64,000 nt of DNA from Lachnospiraceae bacterium (GCA_017516285.1 JAFXDD010000009.1:45657-109656), one strand, 5' to 3'. Numbered from the stretch's first letter, positions 53,059-63,896 are shown. A program made the numbers and translations. The notes: generated by a model from the sequence alone, not told the origin.

Positions 53059-54343
53059 CACTTTCTCCCTCGTATCGTTCTGTTTCATAGATTATTCCAC
53101 ATATTACAGAAAAAATAATAATTGCAATATTTTTACATGTGAACATATAATGCTCTTCGGAATGATTCTGTGTCACAAAATACCATATTATAGGATACAT
53201 AGCAACACTTATGATAACCATTCTTTGCTTTAAAATCATTAAGTCACAATATTTTTGCTTGTTTTTAGCAATGTAATATACTAACCATACTATAGCAAAT
53301 ATTCCCAAAATATAAAAGCTCCAATTTAAGTATACTTCTAAATTTCGGTCAATCACTAAAAACAAACCTATAAATTTATTGCCGTTAGAAGCCGTTCCGG
53401 TTCTTGACAACAAAGTTGAAACCGCATCATCTATAACATTGCTTCCTGTTAACAAATCCGAGAGCACCCATTTCATTACCCAAAGTCCTGCATATCCTAT
53501 TCCCCACTGTACACTATAACCAGTTAATTTCTGCATTTTGGTCTTCCAACTGACCTTATCCAGATACAATGAAACAACAAGCGGAAAAGCCAGGGTAACA
53601 AGTGGATATGTCAAAAAGTCAAAATATGCTGTAGCCATCCCCGTAACCAAGAAAAACTCCATATACCAATTTTTGCAATCTAGTTCTTCATGAAAACGTA
53701 ATTGTATCAAAACAACGATTGTCATAATATAAAAGCATATGCTTAGCGATAGACTCATAAACATAGAAGCAAAGTAGAAAAAAGGAAACGATATTAAAAA
53801 TGCTAATGCAAGCTTCCCTTCATTACGTATTGTTGAATAATAAATAATTAAACCTATGAGCAAAAGCTGAGTTACTGACATAAGCATACGTATAGAATTT
53901 AAATTGGTAAGCATTAAAAGCGGCTTCAATATGACAAGATAACCATGCCAATACCTGCTATATTCTACTTCTTTGACATTACCAATACCATTGCAGTAAT
54001 CTCTAAGCGATACACCCGGCATCCAGCCTTCACCTTCGGAGCTTTCTCCACGGTACATATGCATTACCTGTTCTAATGTACTATGCTCCTGATTATCATA
54101 TATACTAAAAAATAACATCAGACAATCTGTAAAATTTCCTGTCAGACTGGCTGGGTAGCCGTCTAAAACTATACCATCTGTAAATTCTTTTTCAAGTATC
54201 GGCAATGATTGATAGACATGCCGAAACATCTTATCTTTTGGCAAGCAAAAAACCGCCAGCAATAATAGCATTCCTAAAACACTTGCTATCACAACACTAA
54301 ATATATTTTTCAATATCCTTGAACGTATTATTCTAAATTTCAT
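53012..54343 (-). CDS. Polytopic membrane protein of unknown function
   Basis: 443 residues from the ATG at 54343, 13 nt after the previous stop. A GTG nine bases earlier is also possible; neither has a good ribosome site. N-terminal helix (about 14-32), an outside loop with DGIVLDGYPASLTGNFTDCLM and GYLVILKPLLMLTN, then about nine helices. The charged tail is cytoplasmic. The layout suggests a GT-C-like membrane glycosyltransferase or a glycan-related protein. No family confidently recognised. Base use is AT-richer than in neighbouring mut genes. Confidence 0.75.
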   Translation of the reverse strand: MKFRIIRSRILKNIFSVVIASVLGMLLLLAVFCLPKDKMFRHVYQSLPILEKEFTDGIVLDGYPASLTGNFTDCLMLFFSIYDNQEHSTLEQVMHMYRGESSEGEGWMPGVSLRDYCNGIGNVKEVEYSRYWHGYLVILKPLLMLTNLNSIRMLMSVTQLLLIGLIIYYSTIRNEGKLALAFLISFPFFYFASMFMSLSLSICFYIMTIVVLIQLRFHEELDCKNWYMEFFLVTGMATAYFDFLTYPLVTLAFPLVVSLYLDKVSWKTKMQKLTGYSVQWGIGYAGLWVMKWVLSDLLTGSNVIDDAVSTLLSRTGTASNGNKFIGLFLVIDRNLEVYLNWSFYILGIFAIVWLVYYIAKNKQKYCDLMILKQRMVIISVAMYPIIWYFVTQNHSEEHYMFTCKNIAIIIFSVICGIIYETERYEGESDENLQTGSFRQSKGL

Positions 54344-54356
54344 CTTACTCACTAAT

Positions 54357-55940
54357 CTATTGCTTTTTATATATTTCGTTAATAACATTTCCGTACGACT
54401 TAATTTGATAAACCAAAGTATAAGTTTCTTTAATCTTTTGATACTCCTCAGCACTATACAGATATGCATACCCAGGGTTAACAATAAGGTATTCTGCAGT
54501 TTCCCAATTCTTTTCAATAACAATGCTCTCCCTTAAATCCTTAGAGGACGCATTCCTGTTTTCCTCTATCCCCCACATGGTTGGATTATTTATTGCACCT
54601 ACACTCGCTATATCTGTATCCTCACAAATCCATTCCAACGCCTCCCTGGTAGACACATCCCAATAATCCAGTTCATACCGGCTTTCAATATCATGACCTG
54701 CCAAAATATTATAATAACTGTGCTCTTGCGGATAATTTATTACAATTCCAACAGTTAAAAGAGCTAAATAAACTATCATTGTTCCAAACACAAACTTTTT
54801 GTTTAATTTCTCTAAATAATAATAGCAAAAACCTGCGCCCAAAACAATTGCTGCATACGCAAAATAGAAATGTCGCCAGCCATTATATACCGGAGTAGCC
54901 ATAAAGATACCATAAAATAAAGGAATTAACACGATTGCACCGCAAATCAATGCATACCCCTCTTTCCCCAGCAGCAATTTACCTTTGGATTTAATAACAT
55001 TTATAATAATTGCAATATATCCCGCCACTGTTAACAGAAGTATACATACTGGTGTAGTAAGCAAAATCAGAGTTGGTAAATACTTTCTTGGTATTCCGGT
55101 ATACGCATGGTGAATGTGCTTCCCGTTAAATAACACATAATCGTTCCATAGGTTATAATTTACTGCATTGCCAAACAAATACACGAAATAGCCCCATATA
55201 TCGTTCCAACACGCAGGCGTTATGAGAATAAAAATGCATAAATACAAAACAATACACAAAAATACATTTTTCCAAATTTTAATTGTACATTTTTTGCAAA
55301 ACAAATAGTAAACTAAAACAAACAGCCCTGTCATTCCAAAGAAAAATGTACCGATAATTTTTAAATTTGTGGCAAAGGCACCTACAAGTGCCAACATGAG
55401 CACATTTTTTAATGTAATTTCTTCTCTTAGATTCCAGCCCCAATAAAAGAGAGAAAAACATAATGAAACCAAAATCACATCTTTGTTATTATAATGCATT
55501 TCAGCAAACATTCTTGGCGACAGAAAAAATAGCAATGTCATTACTGCTGCACACCGTTTGCTGTTAAATAATTTTTCACCCAGCAAATATAAAGAACAAA
55601 TTCCCATAAATGCTATAATAAAAGTATATACATGCCTTATTATACTACTGATATACGGTGAAATCTGATCAATAAACCATAACGGAAACAACGGATAAAA
55701 TATAGCACAGCCATGGTCCATTTCAATACTTGACGATATCTCGGGAATACCGGCATTTGTAAGCTGTGAAATCAAATCACTAAAATCTCCCGGCAGATGA
55801 AGCAGATATTCCTTAAAATTCATATATAAAATTTCCTGTTCCAAAGGCTGGTCTAAATATACACCATAACCTCCAGCTGTTAATAGACCTACCACAAAAA
55901 CACAAAATAAAAACAGGAAATTTTTCTTATCCTTTATCAT
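54357..55940 (-). CDS. GT-C-like (PMT/ArnT-type) membrane protein
   Basis: 527 residues from the ATG at 55940; a GTG six codons earlier overlaps miaB. About eleven membrane helices with LSPRMFAEMHYNNKDVILVSLCFSLFYW (parts) resembling the DxD-like loops of lipid-linked GT-C glycosyltransferases, then a soluble C-terminal domain (about 415-527). A role in moving a sugar from a lipid carrier onto a surface molecule is a family-level guess. It follows miaB by 4 nt and precedes another multi-helix protein, apparently a co-expressed pair. Confidence 0.78.
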   Translation of the reverse strand: MIKDKKNFLFLFCVFVVGLLTAGGYGVYLDQPLEQEILYMNFKEYLLHLPGDFSDLISQLTNAGIPEISSSIEMDHGCAIFYPLFPLWFIDQISPYISSIIRHVYTFIIAFMGICSLYLLGEKLFNSKRCAAVMTLLFFLSPRMFAEMHYNNKDVILVSLCFSLFYWGWNLREEITLKNVLMLALVGAFATNLKIIGTFFFGMTGLFVLVYYLFCKKCTIKIWKNVFLCIVLYLCIFILITPACWNDIWGYFVYLFGNAVNYNLWNDYVLFNGKHIHHAYTGIPRKYLPTLILLTTPVCILLLTVAGYIAIIINVIKSKGKLLLGKEGYALICGAIVLIPLFYGIFMATPVYNGWRHFYFAYAAIVLGAGFCYYYLEKLNKKFVFGTMIVYLALLTVGIVINYPQEHSYYNILAGHDIESRYELDYWDVSTREALEWICEDTDIASVGAINNPTMWGIEENRNASSKDLRESIVIEKNWETAEYLIVNPGYAYLYSAEEYQKIKETYTLVYQIKSYGNVINEIYKKQ

Positions 55941-55944
55941 ATTC

Positions 55945-57420
55945 TTAAACCTGCTCACCCATGTAATAGAAGCCTTGGCACTTTACAAGCTTCACCTTGA
56001 CAATCTGTCCAATTAATCCCGGCTCACCTTTAAAATGAACCAGTGTATTGTTAGACAGACGACCGGTTACAAAGCCGTCCTCGTGCTCATTTAGCTCTTC
56101 TACTAATACATACTGAACCTGTCCCTCATAACGCTTTACCTGCTCTCTGGAAACCTCCTGCACTGTCTGAAGTACCATGTCAAAATGTTTCTTTACCACA
56201 TCCTCCGGCACCTGATTTTCCATGGCCGCAGCCGGTGTACCGGTACGCTTGGAATAAATAAAGGTAAATGCATTGTCGTATTTGACCTGCTTAATGACAT
56301 CAATCGTCTCCAGAACATCCTCGTATGTTTCTCCCGGAAAGCCTACGATAATATCCGTAGTGAGCGCAATGTCAGGAATTGCCTTACGGATTTTGGCAGC
56401 AAGCTCCAGATACTGCTCCTTAGTATATCTACGGTTCATAATCTTTAAAATTCTGGAAGAGCCTGACTGTAATGGCAAATGTAAATGCTTGCAGATTTTC
56501 TTCGACTTTGCCATCACATCGATTAATTCATCAGACAAATCCTTTGGATGGGAGGTCATAAATCGGATACGCTCTAATCCTTCAATCTTTTCAATTTCCT
56601 GCAAAAGCTCTGCAAAGGTCATAGGATTTTCTAAATTTTTGCCGTAGCTGTTTACATTCTGGCCAAGCAGCATGATTTCCACTACGCCGTCTGCTACCAA
56701 ATCCTTAATCTCAGCAACAATATCCTCAGGTCTGCGGCTTCTTTCTCTGCCTCTTACATAAGGCACGATACAGTAGCTGCAAAAATTATTACACCCAAAC
56801 ATAATATTGGTTCCTGATTTAAACGGATACTTACGTTCAATCGGTAAATCTTCTACAATCTGGTCGGTATCTTTCCAAATGTCGATAACCATACGCTTTT
56901 GCTCAAAAGTGGCATTTAAAAGCTCGGCAAATTTGAAAATATTGTGAGTACCAAAGATTAAATCCACAAAACGATAGCTGGACTTAATCTTCTCTACCAC
57001 GCTTGGTTCCTGCATCATGCAGCCACATAGTGCAATTTTCATAGCAGGATTCTTTTTCTTCAGACTCTTAAGCTCTCCTAGTCTGCCGTAAACGCGCTGA
57101 TTAGCATTATCGCGCACAGTACAGGTATTAAAAATTACAAAATCAGCTTTCTCAGTATCTACGATTTCATAGCCAACTACCTCCAATATACCTACCAGTT
57201 TCTCGCTATCGCGGGCATTCATCTGGCAGCCAAAGGTAGTCACACAGCAGGTTGGCGTTCTGCCAAGCTCTGTCTTAAGGTCCTGTACATGCTTTCTGGC
57301 CTTGGCCATAAAATAGTATTGACGAGGCGTTTCCTCTGCCGGAGCCTTCATACTTAAATCAATTTCTGCAATTTTAGACAGCAAACTGTCCTTTGTTTCG
57401 TTGTTAATATAAACTGACAT
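55945..57420 (-). CDS. miaB: tRNA-2-methylthio-N6-dimethylallyladenosine synthase
   Basis: 491 residues. The auxiliary cluster Cys are C65 (FGCQMN), C100 (NTCTVR) and C134 (CGCM); the radical-SAM motif is C210, C214 and C217 in GCNNFCSYCIVPYVRG. The C-terminal TRAM domain follows (about 425-490). It methylthiolates the i6A37 made by MiaA. The family usually has 440-480 residues; the N-terminal 50 residues here are an extension seen in many Clostridia. AAAGGA precedes the ATG. Confidence 0.97.
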   Translation of the reverse strand: MSVYINNETKDSLLSKIAEIDLSMKAPAEETPRQYYFMAKARKHVQDLKTELGRTPTCCVTTFGCQMNARDSEKLVGILEVVGYEIVDTEKADFVIFNTCTVRDNANQRVYGRLGELKSLKKKNPAMKIALCGCMMQEPSVVEKIKSSYRFVDLIFGTHNIFKFAELLNATFEQKRMVIDIWKDTDQIVEDLPIERKYPFKSGTNIMFGCNNFCSYCIVPYVRGRERSRRPEDIVAEIKDLVADGVVEIMLLGQNVNSYGKNLENPMTFAELLQEIEKIEGLERIRFMTSHPKDLSDELIDVMAKSKKICKHLHLPLQSGSSRILKIMNRRYTKEQYLELAAKIRKAIPDIALTTDIIVGFPGETYEDVLETIDVIKQVKYDNAFTFIYSKRTGTPAAAMENQVPEDVVKKHFDMVLQTVQEVSREQVKRYEGQVQYVLVEELNEHEDGFVTGRLSNNTLVHFKGEPGLIGQIVKVKLVKCQGFYYMGEQV

Positions 57421-57468
57421 ACTTCGTCCTTTACAAAAAATATTCTGCTTTATCGTAAGTACTTTCTG

Positions 57469-58494
57469 CTAGCGTACAAACATTGCATCACCAAAAGAGA
57501 AGAATCTATAACGCTCCTTGATTGCTTCCTCGTACGCTCCAAGTACCTGCTCCTTGCCGGCCAAAGCACTGACAAGCATTACCAAAGTACTTTCCGGCAG
57601 GTGAAAATTGGTAATCAGAGCATCCAAAATCTTGAATTTGTAACCCGGATAAATAAAAATCTCTGTGTTACCACATCCTGCTTGAAGCACTCCGTCTTCG
57701 GTACCGGCACTTTCCACGGTACGACAGCTGGTAGTGCCAACGCAGATGACTCTGCCACCACAAGCCTTGGTTTCATTTACGATACGTGCAGTTTCCTCTG
57801 TAACCTCATAATATTCACTGTGCATGTGATGACTGGTCACATCCTCCACCTTAACAGGACGGAAAGTACCAAGTCCAACATGCAAGGTTACGTATGCTAT
57901 TTTAACACCTTTCGCCTCAATTTGCTCTAGTAAATCTCTGGTAAAATGAAGTCCTGCAGTAGGAGCTGCAGCACTGCCCTCATACTTGGCATAAACCGTC
58001 TGGTAACGGTTCTTGTCCTGAAGCTTGTGGGTAATGTAAGGTGGGAGCGGCATTTCGCCCAATGCATCCAGCACTTCTTCCCAGATGCCTTCGTATGCAA
58101 AGGCTATTAAACGATTACCGTCCTCTTTTGTTTCTTTAATTTCAGCCTTTAATCTGCCATCGCCAAAGATAATTCTGGCACCCGGTTTACATTTCTTACC
58201 AGGTTTTACCAGACATTCCCAAAGATCCTTCTCCAGACGCTTTAGTAGTAAAATTTCAATACCTGCACCCGTATCTTCTTTGACTCCATAAAGTCTGGCA
58301 GGAATTACCTTGGTATTATTTAGCACCATGCAGTCCCCGGGACCAACCATGTCCAGAATATCCCTGAAAACATGGTGCTTAGTCTCACCGGTTTCCTTGT
58401 CCAGCACCAAAAGTCTGGAACTGGTACGATCCTCCAAAGGATCCTGAGCAATCAATTCCTGTGGTAAATCAAAATAAAAATCACTTGTTTTCAT
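57469..58494 (-). CDS. queA: S-adenosylmethionine:tRNA ribosyltransferase-isomerase
   Basis: 341 residues. Motifs: [18 protein letters not shown] at the start, [28 protein letters not shown] and [11 protein letters not shown]. It transfers a ribosyl unit from SAM to preQ1-tRNA for queuosine synthesis. tgt and other queuosine genes are not in the window. AAAGGA lies just upstream; it precedes miaB by 48 nt. Confidence 0.97.
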   Translation of the reverse strand: MKTSDFYFDLPQELIAQDPLEDRTSSRLLVLDKETGETKHHVFRDILDMVGPGDCMVLNNTKVIPARLYGVKEDTGAGIEILLLKRLEKDLWECLVKPGKKCKPGARIIFGDGRLKAEIKETKEDGNRLIAFAYEGIWEEVLDALGEMPLPPYITHKLQDKNRYQTVYAKYEGSAAAPTAGLHFTRDLLEQIEAKGVKIAYVTLHVGLGTFRPVKVEDVTSHHMHSEYYEVTEETARIVNETKACGGRVICVGTTSCRTVESAGTEDGVLQAGCGNTEIFIYPGYKFKILDALITNFHLPESTLVMLVSALAGKEQVLGAYEEAIKERYRFFSFGDAMFVR

Positions 58495-58539
58495 ATAGTT
58501 TCCTTTAATACAGAACTTTCAAGAATGCTTCGATATCAT

Positions 58540-60009
58540 TCACATACCGGCATTCTTTACAAACGCCATATAGCCTCTGTAAGTCTCATACACATCTGCC
58601 TTAGAAGTTGCCTCCCAAGGAGCATGCATATTTAATACTGCCACACCACTGTCGATGACGTTCATGCCGTATAAAGCAAGGATATACGCAATAGTACCGC
58701 CGCCGCCTAAGTCCACACGTCCAAGCTCAGCAGTCTGGAAATTAATGCTCTCCTTTTCAAAAATATCTCTTAAATGTGCCAGATACTCTGCATTGGCATC
58801 ATTGGAGCCACTTTTGCCGCGGGCACCGGTAAACTTATTGAATACCATACCACCGCCCAAGTAAGCAACATTTTTCTTGTCAAAGCTGGATGTATAGGTT
58901 GGGTCAAAGGCACTGCTTACATCAGAGCTAAGCATACAGCTCTTACTTAAGCATCTGCGTAAATTCAGCTCAGAATATTCACCGGTTAAATTCATAAGCT
59001 CTGCAAGACTGTTTTCAAAGAAGCGGCTCTGCATACCGGTTGCACCTACGGAACCGATTTCCTCTTTGTCTACTAAAATACAACATACCGTGCGTTCTGT
59101 CTTGTCAACGTCTAACATAGCCATCATGGATGTGTAAGCGCAAACTCTGTCGTCCTGACCATAAGCAAGCACCATACTTCTGTCAAGACCGGCTTCTCTG
59201 GCTTTACCTGCAGGAACGACTTCCAACTCAGCAGAAAGAAAATCCTCTTCCTCTACATCATACATCTCCTTTAAAATATCCAGAACACCTTTCTTAACTG
59301 CCTCTTTTACAGACTCCTTTTTCTTATCTTCCAAGGCTTCATCCTGATTTTCAGTCTTTGCCTCTGTATCTGCCTTCATTTTCTTTTCAGCATCTCCGAT
59401 ACAAATCGGCTTATTACCAACAATAATATCCAAAGCTTCGCCCGGAATTACTTCGCCGGCCTTTAATTGTAACTGCTCCTGAGCCAGATGAATCAGCAAA
59501 TCTGAAACAAAGAATACCGGGTCATCCTCTTCCTCGCCAATATTTACGATAACCGTAGAACCATCCTTTTTTACAATAACACCATGAAGTGCCAAAGGTA
59601 TAGTAACCCACTGATATTTCTTCACGCCACCATAGTAATGGGTATCCAGATAAGCAAATCCTCCATCCTCGTATAATGGATTCTGCTTTACATCCAGTCT
59701 CGGAGAATCTATATGAGCACCTAAAATATTGATACCATCTGCCAAAGGCTCCTTACCAATACGATACATAGCAATAGACTTATTCATCCAAACAGAATAA
59801 ACCTTATCACCTTCTGCCAGCTTTTTGCCATTTTTGATAGCCTGCTCCATAGAAATGTATCCCGCATCTTCAATGGTATTTACAATTTCGTCGATGCATT
59901 CTCTTTCTGTCTTACCGTTATCCAAAAACCTGCGATATCCATCAATAAAAGAATCTACCTTTGCAAGTGTTGCTTCATCATATGTCTCCCATGTGTTTTT
60001 CTTTTCCAT
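58540..60009 (-). CDS. M18 family aminopeptidase with charged insertion
   Basis: 489 residues. Zinc ligands: GAHIDSPRLD, DKEEIGSVGATG, SSDVSSAFDPTY and LNMHAPWE, so it is an active-looking M18 (aspartyl/lysyl-type) aminopeptidase. An insertion of Lys and Glu (about 205-240, EKKMKADTEAKTENQDEAL) separates two parts of the core and is probably disordered. AGGAGG is 7 nt before the ATG. A G/C-rich hairpin lies between it and pheT. Confidence 0.93.
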   Translation of the reverse strand: MEKKNTWETYDEATLAKVDSFIDGYRRFLDNGKTERECIDEIVNTIEDAGYISMEQAIKNGKKLAEGDKVYSVWMNKSIAMYRIGKEPLADGINILGAHIDSPRLDVKQNPLYEDGGFAYLDTHYYGGVKKYQWVTIPLALHGVIVKKDGSTVIVNIGEEEDDPVFFVSDLLIHLAQEQLQLKAGEVIPGEALDIIVGNKPICIGDAEKKMKADTEAKTENQDEALEDKKKESVKEAVKKGVLDILKEMYDVEEEDFLSAELEVVPAGKAREAGLDRSMVLAYGQDDRVCAYTSMMAMLDVDKTERTVCCILVDKEEIGSVGATGMQSRFFENSLAELMNLTGEYSELNLRRCLSKSCMLSSDVSSAFDPTYTSSFDKKNVAYLGGGMVFNKFTGARGKSGSNDANAEYLAHLRDIFEKESINFQTAELGRVDLGGGGTIAYILALYGMNVIDSGVAVLNMHAPWEATSKADVYETYRGYMAFVKNAGM

Positions 60010-60035
60010 GACATATCCTCCTAAAATGCACTACA

Positions 60036-60061
60036 AGGAAGACCCTAAACAGGGTCTTCCT
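60036..60061. terminator. Terminator-like hairpin between pheT and the M18 gene
   Basis: Perfect 11-bp stem AGGAAGACCCT (60036-60046) / AGGGTCTTCCT (60051-60061), 4-nt loop. Neither side has a clear T-run (TTGTAGTG on the minus strand), so it may only pause polymerase or protect the RNA end. Confidence 0.5.
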
Positions 60062-60119
60062 GTAATATTATTCATATACTTATATTAACTTATCCTGTAA
60101 AAGTGTGCAAGTATATAAA

Positions 60120-62540
60120 TTATTTTCTAAGCTCTGCGCCAATCTGCTCCAAGCCATTCAAAATTTTCTTCATAGCACCAGTAATATCAGCTTCTTCCAG
60201 ATTTCTGTCCTTTGCACGGAAGGTAATAGAATACGCAACGGATTTAAAGCCTTCTTTAATCTGGCTGCCCTCGTAAACGTCAAACAGATTCACACTTTCT
60301 AAAATCTTGCCGCCACGCTGTGTGATCACCTTTTCAATATCACCGACCAATAAACTCTTTGGCACAGTCATAGAGATATCTCGGGTAACGGCAGGGAATC
60401 TGGAAACACCCTCGTACTTATGGTCAAAGCTTGCTCTTTCCACAACATGCGGCATATCAATCACTGCTACATATGCCTTAGTAGCAAGATCATAATTGTC
60501 GCAAACGGTCGGATGAACTTCACCCAGATAACCGATTACCAAGCCATCATAAATCATATCAGCCTGACGACCCGGATGTAAGAAGGTTTTCTTATTTTTC
60601 GGATCGTATTCTACCTTTTTCTTCATACCAACAGAAGCTAAGAACTGCTCTACAACACCCTTCATGGTAAAGAAGTCACCTTCGCCGTAGAACCCAAGTG
60701 TAAACTGCATTCTTTCATCAGGAAGCTCCGTTACCGGTAAAGCCTTCGGAATATAAATATTTGCAAGCTCATATAATTTTACATCTTTATTACGTCTGTT
60801 ATAGTTGGTTGCAAGACTTGTCAGCATACCATTTAAGGAAATGGTTCTCATTACAGAGAAGTCCTCACCCAATGGATTGGAAATAGTAACGGTCTTACGA
60901 AGCTCGCTGTCTGCAGGTAATAATAACTTATCAAACACCTTTGGACTTTCAAAGCTGTAGCACATACCCTGTGAGAAGCCATTTGCTTCAGCGATGTCTC
61001 TGGCTTTTGCTTCCACAACAAGCTTAAACGGAAGCTTTCCTGCAGTAGACTCACCGCCTGGAAGGGTGGCAGGAATCTTATCATAACCATAAAAACGTGC
61101 TACCTCTTCCGCCAAGTCAGCCATACGTAAAACATCCTGTCTGAAAGAAGGCACTGTTAATGTATTTGTAGCTTCATCATAAACCATTTCGGTCATTTTG
61201 AAAATCTCCAACATTTCTTCTGCGGAAATATCTGTACCAAGTAAGGCATTGATTCGGTCAGGCTCAAACGGTAATTGCACCAGTGGCTTAAGTTCAGCCT
61301 TTACATCTACCATGCCGCTTACTACTTCACCGCAGCCTAACTCCTGAATAAGCTGGCAGGCACGATTAATAGCAGCCTCTGCATTTCTTGGGTCTAAGCC
61401 CTTTTCAAACTTACCGGAAGCATCCGTACGAAGGCCAACGCGCTTTGCGCTCTTACGGATATTTGCACCATGGAAGGTAGCTGCTTCAAAAAGTACCGTC
61501 TTAACATCATCCGTAATCATGGAGTTTGCACCACCCATAATACCGGCAATACCAACTTCTTTTTCCGCATCACAAATCATCAATACTTCGCTGTCAAGCT
61601 TTCTTTCCTGACCATCTAAGGTGATGAAAGTATCACCATCCTGAGCACGCTTCACAATAATCTTGTGACCTGCAATAGTATCTAAATCAAAAGCATGCAT
61701 TGGCTGACCGTACTCTTCCATAACATAGTTAGTAATATCAACTAAATTGTTAATTGGACGAATGCCGCTCTTTGCCAGTCTTCTCTGCATCCACTCAGGA
61801 CTTGGTCCAATCTTGATATTCGTACATACTCTTGCACAATATCTGGAGCATAAGTCTTGGTCTAATACTTCTACGGAAATATAATCCTCAATCTTCTCGT
61901 TATTTTCCTTAACCTCTACTACTGGTGGGCAGAAAGGTTTGCGGAAGGTAATAGCTGCCTCTCTTGCAATACCCAGAACACTGTAGCAATCAACACGATT
62001 GGATGTTACTTCATATTCAAAAACAGTGTCGCGAAGACCCAGTAATTCAACTGCATCTGCACCAACCTCTGCATCAGCTGGTAAAATATAGATACCGCTT
62101 TCCGGAGCCAGTGGATACATATCTCTGCTGGAACCAAGCTCTTCGATAGAACACATCATGCCCTGACTTGGCACACCGCGAAGCTTACCGGCCTTAATCT
62201 TAATGCCGTCTTCCGGTAAAGGACCACCGTCATGGCCGCCTGCAACCTTACCGCCATCTAAAACAACAGGTACTTTGTCACCTTCTTTTACATTTGGAGC
62301 TCCGGTAACAATCTGAATTACCTCAGAGCCGATATTTACCTGACAAACGATTAATTTGTCTGCATCAGGGTGTCTATCAATCTTTAAAATCTCACCAACT
62401 ACGATTTTTTCTAAATTTTTGTCTAATTTTTCAAAGCCTTCTACTTTGGTACCGGAAAGAGTCATTGCATCGCAATACTCCTGGTCTGAGCATGTGAGCT
62501 CCGGTACATATGCTTTTATCCATGATAATGCTGTATTCAT
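60120..62540 (-). CDS. pheT: Phenylalanyl-tRNA synthetase beta subunit
   Basis: 806 residues, full length. N-terminal tRNA-binding OB fold (about 40-155, EILKIDRHPDADKL), B3/B4 editing domain, B5 domain and C-terminal FDX-ACB (RFPAVTRDISMTVPKSL). Makes the (alpha-beta)2 enzyme with PheS. AAGGAG is 10 nt before the ATG; it lies 20 nt after pheS. Confidence 0.98.
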   Translation of the reverse strand: MNTALSWIKAYVPELTCSDQEYCDAMTLSGTKVEGFEKLDKNLEKIVVGEILKIDRHPDADKLIVCQVNIGSEVIQIVTGAPNVKEGDKVPVVLDGGKVAGGHDGGPLPEDGIKIKAGKLRGVPSQGMMCSIEELGSSRDMYPLAPESGIYILPADAEVGADAVELLGLRDTVFEYEVTSNRVDCYSVLGIAREAAITFRKPFCPPVVEVKENNEKIEDYISVEVLDQDLCSRYCARVCTNIKIGPSPEWMQRRLAKSGIRPINNLVDITNYVMEEYGQPMHAFDLDTIAGHKIIVKRAQDGDTFITLDGQERKLDSEVLMICDAEKEVGIAGIMGGANSMITDDVKTVLFEAATFHGANIRKSAKRVGLRTDASGKFEKGLDPRNAEAAINRACQLIQELGCGEVVSGMVDVKAELKPLVQLPFEPDRINALLGTDISAEEMLEIFKMTEMVYDEATNTLTVPSFRQDVLRMADLAEEVARFYGYDKIPATLPGGESTAGKLPFKLVVEAKARDIAEANGFSQGMCYSFESPKVFDKLLLPADSELRKTVTISNPLGEDFSVMRTISLNGMLTSLATNYNRRNKDVKLYELANIYIPKALPVTELPDERMQFTLGFYGEGDFFTMKGVVEQFLASVGMKKKVEYDPKNKKTFLHPGRQADMIYDGLVIGYLGEVHPTVCDNYDLATKAYVAVIDMPHVVERASFDHKYEGVSRFPAVTRDISMTVPKSLLVGDIEKVITQRGGKILESVNLFDVYEGSQIKEGFKSVAYSITFRAKDRNLEEADITGAMKKILNGLEQIGAELRK

Positions 62541-62560
62541 TATTTTCTATCTCCTTCTAA

Positions 62561-63580
62561 CTAGAACTGCTTCAAGAAACGTTCGTCATTTTCATAAAGA
62601 AGTCTCATATCGTCAATTTCATACTTAAGCAGGGTGATACGCTCTAAGCCCACACCAAATGCAAAGCCTGAATATTCGTTAGGGTCAATGCCGCTCATTT
62701 CAAGTACGCGCGGATGAACCATACCGCAGCCTAAAATTTCAATCCAGCCACTGCCCTTACAGAAACGGCAGCCCTTGCCACCGCACTTAAAGCAAGAAAC
62801 GTCTGCCTCTGCGCTAGGCTCTGTAAATGGGAAGTGATGTGGTCTGAATTTTACTTTGGTATCCTCTCCAAAAAGCTCCTTTGCAAATACTGCCAAAGTA
62901 CCCTTTAAGTCAGCGAAGGTGATGTTCTTGTCAATCACAAGACCTTCAATCTGGTGGAAGGATGGACTGTGTGTAGCATCCACTTCGTCAGAACGGAATA
63001 CTCGGCCCGGTGCAATCATACGGATAGGCAGCTTGCCCTTTTCCATCTCATGAACCTGTGTACCGGAAGTCTGTGTACGCAGCAAAATATCGCCATTTAC
63101 ATAGAAGGTATCCTGTTCGTCCTTTGCAGGATGGTCAGCCGGAATGTTTAATGCTTCGAAGTTATAGTAATCCTTCTCTACCTCCGGACCTTCTACTACT
63201 TCATATCCTAAACCAATAAAGATATTTTCCACTTCTTCTAAAACAGTGGTGTTTGGATGTCTGTGACCTCTAGGCTGCTTCTTTGCAGGTAAAGTAACGT
63301 CAATTTCCTCTGCTGCCAGACGAGCCTCTAAAGCGGCTGCTTCCATGTTCTTCTTTGCATTCTCCAGATACGTTTCAATTTCAACACGTACCTCATTTAC
63401 CATCTGTCCAACCTTTGGTCTGTCCTCCGGTGCAACATCCTTCATGGACTTTAATACTGCTGTAAGCTCACCCTTTTTACCCAGGATGTTTACACGCACA
63501 TCATTTAATTTGTCCAGTGTATCACTGGCTTCAATGCTTGCAAGTGCTTTTTGCTTGATTTCTTCAAGTTTTGCTTTCAT
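62561..63580 (-). CDS. pheS: Phenylalanyl-tRNA synthetase alpha subunit
   Basis: 339 residues from the ATG at 63580, 8 nt after AAAAGGAG; an ATG two codons earlier would be only 2 nt from the site. N-terminal coiled coil (about 1-95), then the class II catalytic core: [34 protein letters not shown], and motif 3 [15 protein letters not shown] Cys-rich zinc-like insert [17 protein letters not shown] follows motif 2. Controlled by the T-box leader upstream. Confidence 0.98.
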   Translation of the reverse strand: MKAKLEEIKQKALASIEASDTLDKLNDVRVNILGKKGELTAVLKSMKDVAPEDRPKVGQMVNEVRVEIETYLENAKKNMEAAALEARLAAEEIDVTLPAKKQPRGHRHPNTTVLEEVENIFIGLGYEVVEGPEVEKDYYNFEALNIPADHPAKDEQDTFYVNGDILLRTQTSGTQVHEMEKGKLPIRMIAPGRVFRSDEVDATHSPSFHQIEGLVIDKNITFADLKGTLAVFAKELFGEDTKVKFRPHHFPFTEPSAEADVSCFKCGGKGCRFCKGSGWIEILGCGMVHPRVLEMSGIDPNEYSGFAFGVGLERITLLKYEIDDMRLLYENDERFLKQF

Positions 63581-63602
63581 ACTCATACTCCTTTTCTAAA
63601 CT

Positions 63603-63861
63603 AGAAAATCCCTAGTAGACATACATCTACCAGGGACGATAATTTACCGCGGTACCACCCATGTTCCTGCTAAAAAGCAGACACTCATTCAGCGTAACGT
63701 GCTGGGTTACGTCCTGACCTACTGTAAATTCAACCAGGAAGCTCCGGTGGGAAATTCATGTACATCCGTTACCTAAGCCGGCTTACAGCCGCTGACCAGC
63801 TCTCTCTGTAGGAATAAACGCACACTACTGACACTTTCATAGCCTTTATAATTTTCAACTA
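63603..63861 (-). ncRNA. T-box riboswitch leader of pheST
   Basis: Minus strand. The T-box sequence GGGTGGTACCGCGG is complete (complement 63647-63660). Stem I spans about 63710-63840, with the AGAGAG motif and a UUC (Phe) codon in a specifier-loop setting near 63751-63753. The terminator arms are TCCCTGGTAGA (complement 63626-63636) and TCTACTAGGGA (63609-63619), then TTTTCT. Uncharged tRNA-Phe would stabilise the antiterminator. This fills the 420-base stretch without a gene at the right edge. Confidence 0.93.
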
Positions 63862-63867
63862 GTAAGT

Positions 63868-63896
63868 ATTTTAGTACTTTTTGCGAGAGCTGTCAA
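63868..63896 (-). promoter_or_regulatory. Promoter of pheST
   Basis: Minus strand TTGACA (complement 63891-63896), 17-base spacer, TAAAAT (complement 63868-63873); start near 63861, just before the T-box leader. Confidence 0.85.
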
